Assembly (NCBI GenBank): GCA_017445405.1
Contig: JAFSUD010000067.1
Location: 1 to 35,547 of the forward strand
Direction: 5' to 3'
DNA from: Synergistaceae bacterium
GTDB taxonomy: Bacteria > Synergistota > Synergistia > Synergistales > Aminobacteriaceae
DNA: 35,547 nt
Position numbers and translations under genes: made by a program. The stretch's first letter is position 1. Every line of letters begins with the position of its first letter. Positions 16,352-23,976 of the stretch are shown one piece after another. The notes under the pieces are model-generated. The model did not search any database. It was given only the letters and a program-made list of their open reading frames with translations, and was not told the DNA's origin.

Positions 16352-17448
16352 TGAATGTAGCAGTTATTGGTGCGACAGGAAGCGTCGGAAGTTCTGTGAT
16401 GGCGGTGTGCGAGTCTTGGCCTGAGAAGCTAAATGTAGTTGGCATTGCTGCTAATAGGCGTTCACGGAAACTGCAGGAGCTTGCGGAGAAGTTCAGAGTG
16501 CCTAACGTGTACGCATTCGAGGAATCAGGAGAAGCAGGACTGGAAGAATTAGCGTTATTGCCTGAAGCTGAACATGTAGTGTTTGCGTCATCGGGTACTG
16601 GAGCAATCAAGGCGTTATGTGCAGCCCTGAAGGCAGGAAAGACTGTATCCCTTGCCAACAAAGAAAGTATAGTTGTAGGTGGCCCGTGGGTTATGCCGTT
16701 AGTGAAGTATCCTGAACAGTTGAGGCCAGTAGACAGTGAGCATAATGCGATATGGCAGTGCCTTCACGGAGAAGATAAATCGTTTGTGAGGAAAATATAC
16801 CTTACTGCATCAGGCGGGCCGTTCAGGGAGTTCACGAATGATGAACTGAAGATGGTAACTCCTGAAATGGCGTTGAAGCATCCAGTGTGGGACATGGGAG
16901 CGAAGATAACGATAGACAGTGCGACTCTGATGAACAAGGGAATCGAGCTGATAGAGGCGATGTACTTGTTCGGTCTTGATGCAGGAAAAGTTGATGCGCT
17001 GATTTCTCCTGGGTCATTTGTTCACGGGCTTGTGGAGTTTGAGGACGGGAGCGTGAAAATGCTAGCTGCCGAGCCGGATATGAAGCTGCCTGCAGGAGCG
17101 TGTTTGTTCTGGCCGGAGAGGTATTTTCCTGCGGGGTCATTCAAGCGGCCTGATTTTGTGAGGCATGATGTGAGGTTCTATGAGCCGGACGAGACGAGAT
17201 TTCCTGCAATCAGGATAGCGCGCGAGGTGATGAGGAAGAAGGGAGCATATCCTGCGCTGCTGGTTGGAGCGGATGAAGTGGCGGTGAGTATGTTCCTTGA
17301 GGGCAGGATAGGCTTTGCGGACATTGCTGGACTGGTGGAGGAGGTGCTGAGTTCTTGCAGTGTGAGCGAACCTGAGAGCCTTGATGACGCTATTGCTTTG
17401 CTCGAGACAGGAAAGCGGGAGGCTGTGAAAATTGCTAGCGGAAGCTAA
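16348..17448 (+). CDS. dxr: 1-deoxy-D-xylulose 5-phosphate reductoisomerase
   Basis: Dxr makes MEP from DXP with NADPH, the first committed step of the non-mevalonate isoprenoid pathway that feeds UppS. The 366-residue protein has the Rossmann start VAVIGATGSVGSSVMAV, ANKESIVVGG, the metal/substrate region PVDSEHNAIWQCL, ASGGPFRE, HPVWDMGAKITIDSATLMNKG and a C-terminal helical domain. ATG 16348 has a GGAGGTG SD; the second ATG (16351) is equally possible. It ends tail-to-tail with the glycosyltransferase gene, overlapping it by 14 bases. The region upstream is a ladder of partial copies of this start. Confidence 0.97.
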   Translation: MMNVAVIGATGSVGSSVMAVCESWPEKLNVVGIAANRRSRKLQELAEKFRVPNVYAFEESGEAGLEELALLPEAEHVVFASSGTGAIKALCAALKAGKTVSLANKESIVVGGPWVMPLVKYPEQLRPVDSEHNAIWQCLHGEDKSFVRKIYLTASGGPFREFTNDELKMVTPEMALKHPVWDMGAKITIDSATLMNKGIELIEAMYLFGLDAGKVDALISPGSFVHGLVEFEDGSVKMLAAEPDMKLPAGACLFWPERYFPAGSFKRPDFVRHDVRFYEPDETRFPAIRIAREVMRKKGAYPALLVGADEVAVSMFLEGRIGFADIAGLVEEVLSSCSVSEPESLDDAIALLETGKREAVKIASGS

Positions 17449-18597
17449 CTTCTACAGCCTCTATGTTATGTCTCAGAGAAGCCATCTTTCTAATCCACAG
17501 GCGATAGTACAATTTTGCTATTACTCGTGCAAGCGGAATGGGCAGTAACGTCAGGCAGCATAACAGCACTTTATGCAAGAGTTTAGCTTTAACATTTCCA
17601 CTTGCGCAGAGGTATTCATGCATGTACTTACGTGCAGATTTTCGCAGAAGGACTATTTCATCCTTATTTAATCCTTCTGCTAATCCCTCAGACAGATTCA
17701 GTATTCTTGAACCCGTTTTGCGTATCTTGATCAGCTTCTTCACATCTTCACTCAGCCCGGGAACTTTGAGCATCTGTTCTTCCATGTCAGACTGACCTAA
17801 AACTCTTCTTGCTACCGGGTTGTGAATTACGCTAGATGAATGGTAGTAGTTGTATATAAACTTGTTGATGTGTACTTCTCCCTTCATTCTGCAGAGGTAC
17901 TCGAAGGAAAAAAGCGTATCTTCACCATACCTTACGCCCATATTGAACTCTATATTGTGCTGCTTCAGCTTATTGGCTGCGAATAATTTAGGGGACATGC
18001 CGCCTGTTCCAAGACTTCCCATTGTCGTTAATGCTTCTGTACTTACTGACTGAAGTGTTGCCTCCTGCTTGAAAGGTTCGTAATTTGCAGCCCAGCATTT
18101 TTTAGTGTCTTCGTCATACCAAACGTATAAGAATCTGGCTACAGGCATCATATCAGGATATTTCATCTGGGCATCAAGCAGCACCTCGACCGCCTTATCT
18201 TCCAGCCAGTCATCAGAATCAAGGAAGGTTAAGTACTCGCCTTTAGCTTCACGCATAGCATGATTCCGTGCCGCCGACACACCCGCATTCCCCTGCGTGA
18301 ACACTCTCACTCTCTCATCACGCATCTCATATTCACGCGCAATACTCAGCGTCTCATCACTTGAGCCGTCGTCTACTACTATCACTTCTACGTTGTGGTG
18401 TGTCTGTCTGAGGGATGATTCTATTGCCCTGTGAATGTACTTTGCTGTGTTATAGGCCGGGATGATTATTGATACTAGTGCAGAATTGTGGTTCGCTGTT
18501 CGCTGTTCGCTGTTCGCTGTTCGCTGTTCGCTGTTCGCTGTTCGCTGTTCGCTGTTCGCTGTTCGCTGTTCAAAAGTATAGCCTCGTTGCTCGCCAT
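17435..18597 (-). CDS. Family 2 glycosyltransferase, out of frame at a 5' heptamer repeat (phase-variable candidate)
   Basis: The body, from 18478 down, is a GT-A glycosyltransferase: LVSIIIPAYNTAKYIHRAIE, VIVVDDGSSDETLSIA, GVSAARNHAMREAKGEY and the DxD motif FLDSDDWLE, then a C-terminal part of about 200 residues with hydrophobic segments near the end. No ATG, GTG or TTG fits this frame before the conserved N-terminus. An ATG at 18597 with AAAGGA 9 bases upstream and an extended -10 just before it opens a frame (MASNEAILLNSEQRTAN...). That frame reads through about 11.6 heptamers and stops at 18475, missing the body frame. One more heptamer, or two fewer, joins the two. GTG 18385 would yield a protein lacking the first strand. 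Donor and acceptor sugars are unknown. Confidence 0.85.
18491..18571. repeat. Heptamer tandem repeat (GTTCGCT), about 11.6 copies
   Basis: 81 bases of perfect 7-bp repeat. On the coding strand it encodes a cycling SEQRTAN in any frame without stops. Seven is not a multiple of three, so copy-number change shifts the glycosyltransferase frame. Confidence 0.97.
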
Positions 18598-18630
18598 CGT
18601 CAACGTTCCTTTCACGTAAAATTTTCGCTG

Positions 18631-18639
18631 ATTATACCA
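18631..18639 (-). promoter_or_regulatory. Extended -10 promoter (TGGTATAAT) for the glycosyltransferase
   Basis: TGG plus TATAAT on the minus strand, 33 bases before the ATG at 18597. It overlaps the last codons and stop of recN, so the gene can be expressed apart from the dcd-nadK-recN operon. Confidence 0.6.
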
Positions 18640-20212
18640 CGCCTCCAAGCAAACTTCTCGCATGTTCCTGCGCCTCCGCTATCTCAGGAGAACCCGAAAG
18701 CATCCTCGCTATCTCCATCACTCTGTCTTCATCTGTTATCCTCCTAGTCAATGTCTCTCCGTCTTCACGCTGAATCAGTGTGTGCGAATCTCCCAGTGCC
18801 GCAATACTCGCCTCGTGCGTAACCAGAATCACCTGACACTTCCTCGATAACTCCTTCAACTGCAGACCCGACAACACCGCTGCCCGTCCTCCTAATCCTG
18901 CCTCCACCTCATCAAACACTATCGTCGGAGGCAGCCACTCATCCGGCATCGACAACTGCAGCGCAAGCAATAACCTGCTCAACTCTCCTCCTGAAGCTAT
19001 CTTCTCTACACGCCCCGCTCTCGTGCCATCGCTTAACGTAAACTCCGCACTGTCTGCTCCTGAACGGCTTAGTTTCTGCAGTCCCGCAAGGCTCACCCCA
19101 AAGGTTATTCCCCCCATCGCAAGCTCGCCCAGCAATGCATTCACTCTCTGCGTGAGCGTCTTGGCCGCATCCTGTCGCTCCCTCCGAATTTCCATCGCAA
19201 GCGCATTAGCCTTCTTGCGTTCCTCAAGTGAGCGCGAAGTCAGCCCCTCAAGCTCAGTGTAGCTGTTCTCCAGCCACTCTAGATTTGTGTATATCTCCGC
19301 ACAGAAATTCAGCAGCTCGTTTTCGTCCGTGATGTTGCATAAACGCTTCAGCCTCCGCAGTGCACCTAGTCTTTCCTCCGTCTCATCCAGCAGCGACGAA
19401 TCAGCCTCATCATCATCAAGTTCACCCGCAATTTCCCTCACAGAGTCCCTCAAAGTTTCGAGTGCAGAGTTCACAGTCTCATCATCACTCATGAAGTCCC
19501 GCAAATTCTCAAAACATGCCCGAACTTTCTCGAGCAGTCCGTGTTCCGACATTCCCCCCGTCAATGCGTCTATGCTGTTCTTTGCGCGTTCACGTGAAGC
19601 GATTCTGTGAGTTATGTCCGCTAACTCGTTCTCTAGTTTCAGTTCTAGGCCTGCCTCCGGTCTTGCTGTCTTAACCAGTGAGAATATCTCCCTAGCATTA
19701 GAGTACTTGCGCTCAATTTCTGCTCTGCGTTTCTTCATTGCCCGCAAATCTCCCGCACTCTTCCTCGCAAGGTCAAATATTCTGTGAAACTCCGGAAGAG
19801 TTTTGCCCCTCACATTTTCAGGAAGGCATGAATCAAGTATCGCAAGCTGACGTTCAGGGTTCAGAAGCTCCATCTGTGCAAACTGACTCTGAATCCTCAC
19901 TAGGTCATTCACCATTTTTGCGCACTCGCTCAGTCCCGCGTTCACTCCGTCAATCCTCGCCCTAGACCTCCCTGAACTCAGCACCTCTCTCATCACGTTA
20001 TGCCCCGTGAATTTCGCCTCGACCCTTCCGCTCTCCTCACCTGCACGGATAAATCGCACTCCTCCCCGTGTTCCTGTCAGAAGTTCAAGCGAACGCACTA
20101 CGCTGCTCTTCCCTGCACCGCTCTCGCCGGTGATGACGTTCAAGCCCCGCGTAAAAGTAAGTTCTGCTCCGCGGATGCCGCCGATGTTCTCGATGTAGAG
20201 TTTCTCTATCAT
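18632..20212 (-). CDS. recN: DNA repair protein RecN
   Basis: RecN is an SMC-like ATPase acting early in double-strand break repair. The 526-residue protein has Walker A (TGESGAGKSS), long coiled-coil arms (about 150-350), the ABC signature ASGGELSRLLLAL, Walker B (TIVFDEVEAGLGG) and the C-terminal VTHEASIAAL. ATG 20212 overlaps the nadK stop by 4 bases. The nadK-recN order is common in bacteria. Confidence 0.97.
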   Translation of the reverse strand: MIEKLYIENIGGIRGAELTFTRGLNVITGESGAGKSSVVRSLELLTGTRGGVRFIRAGEESGRVEAKFTGHNVMREVLSSGRSRARIDGVNAGLSECAKMVNDLVRIQSQFAQMELLNPERQLAILDSCLPENVRGKTLPEFHRIFDLARKSAGDLRAMKKRRAEIERKYSNAREIFSLVKTARPEAGLELKLENELADITHRIASRERAKNSIDALTGGMSEHGLLEKVRACFENLRDFMSDDETVNSALETLRDSVREIAGELDDDEADSSLLDETEERLGALRRLKRLCNITDENELLNFCAEIYTNLEWLENSYTELEGLTSRSLEERKKANALAMEIRRERQDAAKTLTQRVNALLGELAMGGITFGVSLAGLQKLSRSGADSAEFTLSDGTRAGRVEKIASGGELSRLLLALQLSMPDEWLPPTIVFDEVEAGLGGRAAVLSGLQLKELSRKCQVILVTHEASIAALGDSHTLIQREDGETLTRRITDEDRVMEIARMLSGSPEIAEAQEHARSLLGGVV

Positions 20213-21060
20213 GAACCCCAGCCTAATTTTTCGCGCACAATGTCTAGGAAGTTCCGCCCCGGCAAATTCACTGTGCGTATTTTCTTGTTGCCCGCTAGGT
20301 TGATGTCTATTCTATCATTCGGGAACACTTCATACGCTAACTGCCCGTCCTGCGTGAGCATCAGGTCTCTGGATACTCCGCGCGGAATAAGCGTTATGCA
20401 GTCGTTCTCTGAGGCCATAAGAGGGCGTGAATATAGTGTGTGTGCACAGAGTGGAGCTAGCAGCATCGCGTCCATGTGAGGAGGAATTATCGGGCCTCCT
20501 GCACTCAAGGCATATGCTGTTGAGCCGGTGGGAGTTGAGATTATTGCTCCGTCGGCAGGAAGCACACAGAAAAACTCATCGTTGAAGCGTATCTCTATCT
20601 GCAATAACCTTGCTATTGCGTTCGTTGTGAGGACTACATCATTGAGGGCGTAAAGTTTGTGTTGAGGCGATTCATCCCTTGACAGCACACAGCGTAATAC
20701 TCTGCGTTCAAGTATCGTGAAGTTGTCGTTAAGTATGTTCGTCAAATCATGCTCCACTTCATCAGGACGGCTAGAGGCCAGAAATCCCAAGTGCCCCAAG
20801 TTCACGCCGTGCAGAATAATATCTGTGCCCATAATGTAGCGGGCTGCACGCAAAAATGTTCCGTCCCCCCCTATCACGAGTGCGAGCTTCACCGTCTTTA
20901 GCCACTGCTCGTCATCAAGGCCTGATGTAGTGAGTGCGCTTGCCTCCTGATGAGGAAGAAGGAACGTGCAGTTATTATCCTGTCCCCATTGCAATAACCT
21001 TCTCGCCATGTTTACGGCTTCGGGCTTGCGGAGATTGACTATCATTCCGAGTTCGTTCAT
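20209..21060 (-). CDS. nadK: NAD kinase
   Basis: Phosphorylates NAD to NADP in the cytoplasm. The 283-residue protein has the family GGDGTFLRAAR motif, VNLGHLGFL, the NE/D-like segment with ALNDVVL, TPTGSTAYALSAGGPI and the C-terminal TQDGQ. The start is ATG 21060 (MNELGMIVNLRKPEA), with GGAG 8 bases upstream. The frame is open upstream but only through sequence derived from a duplicated nadK 5' end. The stop of that upstream copy overlaps this ATG. Confidence 0.96.
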   Translation of the reverse strand: MNELGMIVNLRKPEAVNMARRLLQWGQDNNCTFLLPHQEASALTTSGLDDEQWLKTVKLALVIGGDGTFLRAARYIMGTDIILHGVNLGHLGFLASSRPDEVEHDLTNILNDNFTILERRVLRCVLSRDESPQHKLYALNDVVLTTNAIARLLQIEIRFNDEFFCVLPADGAIISTPTGSTAYALSAGGPIIPPHMDAMLLAPLCAHTLYSRPLMASENDCITLIPRGVSRDLMLTQDGQLAYEVFPNDRIDINLAGNKKIRTVNLPGRNFLDIVREKLGWGS

Positions 21061-21248
21061 GTTGTATGCTCCATGATGTGATAGCTGGATATGCGCTGCC
21101 CGCTCTGCTGCATAGATTTTTCGTGCCTGAATATCTCTATCAGGCAGAAGAAATTTGCAGGTATTATCTGTCTGCATTGCAATAACCTTCTCGCCATGTT
21201 TACGGCTTCGGGCTTGCGGAGATTGACTATCATTCCGAGTTCATTCAT
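21057..21248 (-). pseudogene. Tandem partial copy of the nadK 5' end (63-codon open frame)
   Basis: Starting 188 bases upstream of the nadK ATG, this copy keeps the same SD and leader (GGGAGCATACAAC) and 24 identical codons (MNELGMIVNLRKPEAVNMAR...). It then loses one base and drifts, ending HHIMEHTT-like sequence at a TGA that overlaps the true nadK ATG. Only one base differs in the first 73. The duplicated leader means ribosomes may load here first and reach nadK by re-initiation. Confidence 0.88.
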
Positions 21249-21283
21249 GTTGTATGCTCCCTGAAATTGTTGACGAGTCGCTA

Positions 21284-21805
21284 TTATAGCAGGAACTCTT
21301 CATATAACTTGCTCGCCTGTATACCCTCGTTGTTCTGATATTTCCCCTTCTCGTAGCGTTCATAAGGCTCGGTTATCGTGTGGTAGTAAATCTGCGCTAT
21401 CTGCACTCCCGCATAAATCCTCACAGGCTGAACACAGAACAGCTCGAGCGTCCAGTACCCTGCAAAGCCTACATCTCCGAAACCTGCCGTTACATGTATG
21501 CATATTCCCAGCCTACCGATTGATGACCTGCCCTCAAGCATGGGGATATAGCCTTCTGTGCGGGTATATTCTTCTGTCCGGCCAAGATATAGCCTGCCGG
21601 GCATAAGCATAAAGCCTTCAGGCGGAATTATTATCTTCTGAGTAGGGTTATCATGCCTCATGTCTAACGTGTCATGCGTGTAGACTAACAGCTCATTATG
21701 AAGCGAAAGGTTATAGCTGTTGGGATTGAGCCTCGCTTCATCAAATGGGGCTATTATGATTTCACGGCCTATGTGTTCTCTTATTGCCAGTCCTGAAAGT
21801 ATCAA
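21284..21805 (-). CDS. dcd: dCTP deaminase
   Basis: Converts dCTP to dUTP (or to dUMP in bifunctional forms) for dTMP synthesis. The 173-residue protein has the family core: LNPNSYNLSLHNEL, then LEGRSSIGRLGICIHVTAGFGD and VGFAGYWTLELF with the catalytic Glu, and GIQASKLYEEF at the end. The start is TTG 21805; AAGGAG lies 13 bases upstream, longer than usual. First gene of the dcd-nadK-recN group. Mono- or bifunctional cannot be decided by eye. Confidence 0.94.
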   Translation of the reverse strand: MILSGLAIREHIGREIIIAPFDEARLNPNSYNLSLHNELLVYTHDTLDMRHDNPTQKIIIPPEGFMLMPGRLYLGRTEEYTRTEGYIPMLEGRSSIGRLGICIHVTAGFGDVGFAGYWTLELFCVQPVRIYAGVQIAQIYYHTITEPYERYEKGKYQNNEGIQASKLYEEFLL

Positions 21806-21838
21806 TCTAAATTCTTCACTCCTTATGCGGGATATGTA

Positions 21839-21844
21839 ATTATA
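21839..21844 (-). promoter_or_regulatory. -10 element (TATAAT) upstream of dcd
   Basis: TATAAT on the minus strand about 34 bases before the dcd start; -35 poor. It lies between dcd and the partial dcd copy. Confidence 0.4.
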
Positions 21845-21856
21845 GTTACATAAAAC

Positions 21857-21968
21857 TTATAGGCTGTCATGCATGTAGACCAACAGCTCATTGTGAAGCG
21901 AAAGGTTATAGCTGTTGGGATTGAGCCTCGCCTCGTCAAAAGTGTCTGTTATGATTTCACAGCCTATC
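21857..21968 (-). pseudogene. Partial copy of the dcd 5' region
   Basis: About 36 codons matching dcd residues 12-47 (DEARLNPNSYNLSLHNELLV is conserved), offset by 195 bases, with no start codon and a TAA at 21857-21859. It is more diverged than the nadK copy near its ends. The fragment sits between the dcd promoter and the divergent yhaM-like promoter, so it may not be transcribed with dcd. Confidence 0.85.
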
Positions 21969-21992
21969 TTAATTAATGCTGAATTACTGCGC

Positions 21993-22001
21993 TGATATAA
22001 T
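21993..22001 (+). promoter_or_regulatory. Extended -10 promoter (TGATATAAT) for the yhaM-like operon
   Basis: TGA plus TATAAT, 44 bases before the ATG at 22046, followed by TACAAAATTTTTC, similar to the motif after other -10 boxes in the window. Confidence 0.55.
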
Positions 22002-22045
22002 ATACAAAATTTTTCAGCAGGAAAGGCTAATTATTATTCCCCATC

Positions 22046-23053
22046 ATGAAACGTATTCTTAACATTAAGGAAGTTAAGCAGCTCCCAAAAAACTCAGATT
22101 TCTTTGTCAGAGGGGCTGTCTCAAAACTCACAAGGCGCATTGATAGAAATGATAATCCCTTCTGGGAAATGACCATCACAGACTCATCCGGAGACTTGGA
22201 CGGCAAAGTCTGGAACGTCTCCCTGTGGTGGAACACTCAAGGCGGAGATAAATTCCCAATTGACCCTGATAACTGCGGACTTAGATTTGAGGGATCATCT
22301 GTAGAAATCGAGGGACGCACAGCAGAGTTCCGCGACATGCTGCAGTATAACTTCAACTCTGTGTTCTACCTTGACCAGACAGACTACCCGCCCCACATGT
22401 TCAGCAGACAGTCTCCGGTAAAGCCTGAAGTTCTCGAGGACACCTTCAGGAAACTCATTGCTCAGATAAGGCGGGAAGACCTCCGCAATTTCCTAGAGGC
22501 AGTATTCTTCAAACATAACCTCTGGGAGAAGTTCAAGATATGGCCCGCTGCTGTCCTGCTTCATCATGCCTACACAGGAGGGCTTCTTGAGCACTCAATT
22601 TCCGTAGCAATAGGTGCACGCGATATTGCACAGCATTACGCTGACTTCAAGATACCTGCAGACATGGATATTGTTATCGCGGGGTCGCTGCTTCATGACA
22701 TAGGCAAACTCGAGGCCTACACCATAGCCCCTGCCCCTCAGGTAACAGCTAAGGGCAACGTGATAGAGCACGTAACTCTTGGTTACAGCATGTTCATGAA
22801 GTTTGCAGAAAGTGAAGGCCTAAGTGATGACCTCACGCTGGCAATCGGGCATATACTCATCAGTCATCACGGACGCAAAGAGTTCGGCTCTCCTGTCCTG
22901 CCGGGAACTCCAGAAGCATTAATCGTTAGTGCTGCAGATGACCTAGACTTCAAGCTGAACTACTGGAAGTACCAGATTGACGCAATAAACACTCAGAATG
23001 ATTTCACAGATTACCTTCCGTTAGTTGACCGCAGATTTTGGAGGGGAATATGA
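22046..23053 (+). CDS. YhaM-like 3'-5' exoribonuclease (OB-fold plus HD domain)
   Basis: The 335-residue protein has an N-terminal OB-like nucleic acid-binding region (about 15-115; FFVRGAVSKLTRR, WEMTITDSSGDLDGKVW) and a C-terminal HD phosphohydrolase domain: LHHAYTGGLLEHS, then SLLHDIGKLEAY and a later SHHG. This is the layout of Bacillus YhaM, which trims RNA and single-stranded DNA from the 3' end. ATG 22046 lacks a close SD (AGGAAAGG is about 20 bases away). Heads a rightward operon and overlaps the next gene by 4 bases. Confidence 0.88.
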   Translation: MKRILNIKEVKQLPKNSDFFVRGAVSKLTRRIDRNDNPFWEMTITDSSGDLDGKVWNVSLWWNTQGGDKFPIDPDNCGLRFEGSSVEIEGRTAEFRDMLQYNFNSVFYLDQTDYPPHMFSRQSPVKPEVLEDTFRKLIAQIRREDLRNFLEAVFFKHNLWEKFKIWPAAVLLHHAYTGGLLEHSISVAIGARDIAQHYADFKIPADMDIVIAGSLLHDIGKLEAYTIAPAPQVTAKGNVIEHVTLGYSMFMKFAESEGLSDDLTLAIGHILISHHGRKEFGSPVLPGTPEALIVSAADDLDFKLNYWKYQIDAINTQNDFTDYLPLVDRRFWRGI

Positions 23054-23976
23054 GCTACACACTTAATCTCTCGCAAGACCACGACGGCAGAAGATTAGAC
23101 CGTACTATCCGCTCAGTGTGGAAATGGGTAACTCTAGGGGAGATCATGAAGTCCATACGCAAGGGAGAAGTCCGGGTGAACGGAGTGAAAATCCGCGACG
23201 GAGGCGGTCATGTTCACACAGGAGATGAACTCTGCGTTCCCTGGCCTCTTAAAGATGACGGCAGACTCGCAAAAATCCCTCATACGTCATGGGGCAAAAT
23301 ACGCCTAATCTTTCAGGGAAGCAACGTCCTCATCATCAACAAGCCTTCAGGTATGCTCGTCCAGCCCAACGAAGCAGGAGGAGACAGCGTAATTTCCAGA
23401 GTCTGGGGAGTATTGGGGTCAACGACTCCCGCAGCAGTCCACCGTCTCGACCGCAACACTACGGGAGTCTTGGCGGTCGCTCTTCACGGAGACTCTCTCC
23501 GGGCACTCGAGGCACTCTTCAAGGCCAGACAGGTGCGCAAATTCTACCTAGCCTTATGCGTCGGCGAAGTCCCTGCAGAAATCATGATTGATGCTCCGTT
23601 GCTTAAAGATGCTGATAATAACATGGTAACTGTCTCTGACGACGGACAGCCCGCAAAGACTCTCTGCACATGCCTCGCGACAGACGGCAAATTTTCACTG
23701 GTGAAGCTCGAACTCCTGACAGGCCGGACACATCAGGCCCGCGTCCACATGGCGCACATCAAGCACCCGATACTAGGCGACAGGAAGTACGGAGACTTTC
23801 ACGTCAACAGGGACATGAAGGCTATCACACGCCCGATGCTTCACGCTTACGAACTGGCTTTTCCTGAAAGTGCAGATAAATCACTGAGCGAGATTGCGGG
23901 TAAGGCTTTCAGGGCAGATATTCCCGATGACATGATGACATTTATTAAGACAAGGAGGCTTAATTATGAGGCGTAA
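23050..23976 (+). CDS. RluA/RluD family pseudouridine synthase
   Basis: Isomerises uridine to pseudouridine in rRNA or tRNA. An N-terminal S4-like RNA-binding part (GRRLDRTIR, KGEVRVNGVKIRDGG), then the catalytic motif VHRLDRNTTGVLAVA with its Asp, and LLTGRTHQARVHMAHIKHPI with GDRKYG. 308 residues from ATG 23050, which has GGAGGGG 5 bases upstream and overlaps the preceding stop (ATGA). RluC versus RluD specificity cannot be fixed from this sequence. Overlaps the following gene by 11 bases. Confidence 0.93.
   Translation: MSYTLNLSQDHDGRRLDRTIRSVWKWVTLGEIMKSIRKGEVRVNGVKIRDGGGHVHTGDELCVPWPLKDDGRLAKIPHTSWGKIRLIFQGSNVLIINKPSGMLVQPNEAGGDSVISRVWGVLGSTTPAAVHRLDRNTTGVLAVALHGDSLRALEALFKARQVRKFYLALCVGEVPAEIMIDAPLLKDADNNMVTVSDDGQPAKTLCTCLATDGKFSLVKLELLTGRTHQARVHMAHIKHPILGDRKYGDFHVNRDMKAITRPMLHAYELAFPESADKSLSEIAGKAFRADIPDDMMTFIKTRRLNYEA

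Noticed and set aside
16301..16661. Leftward 118-codon frame opposite the dxr start
   Set aside because: Entirely antisense to dxr and its ladder, with no promoter, SD or family features.
21061..21177. Longer NAD kinase starting at the upstream ATG 21177
   Set aside because: The extra residues are a frameshifted readout of the duplicated nadK 5' end; the ATG at 21060 has an SD and matches the family start.
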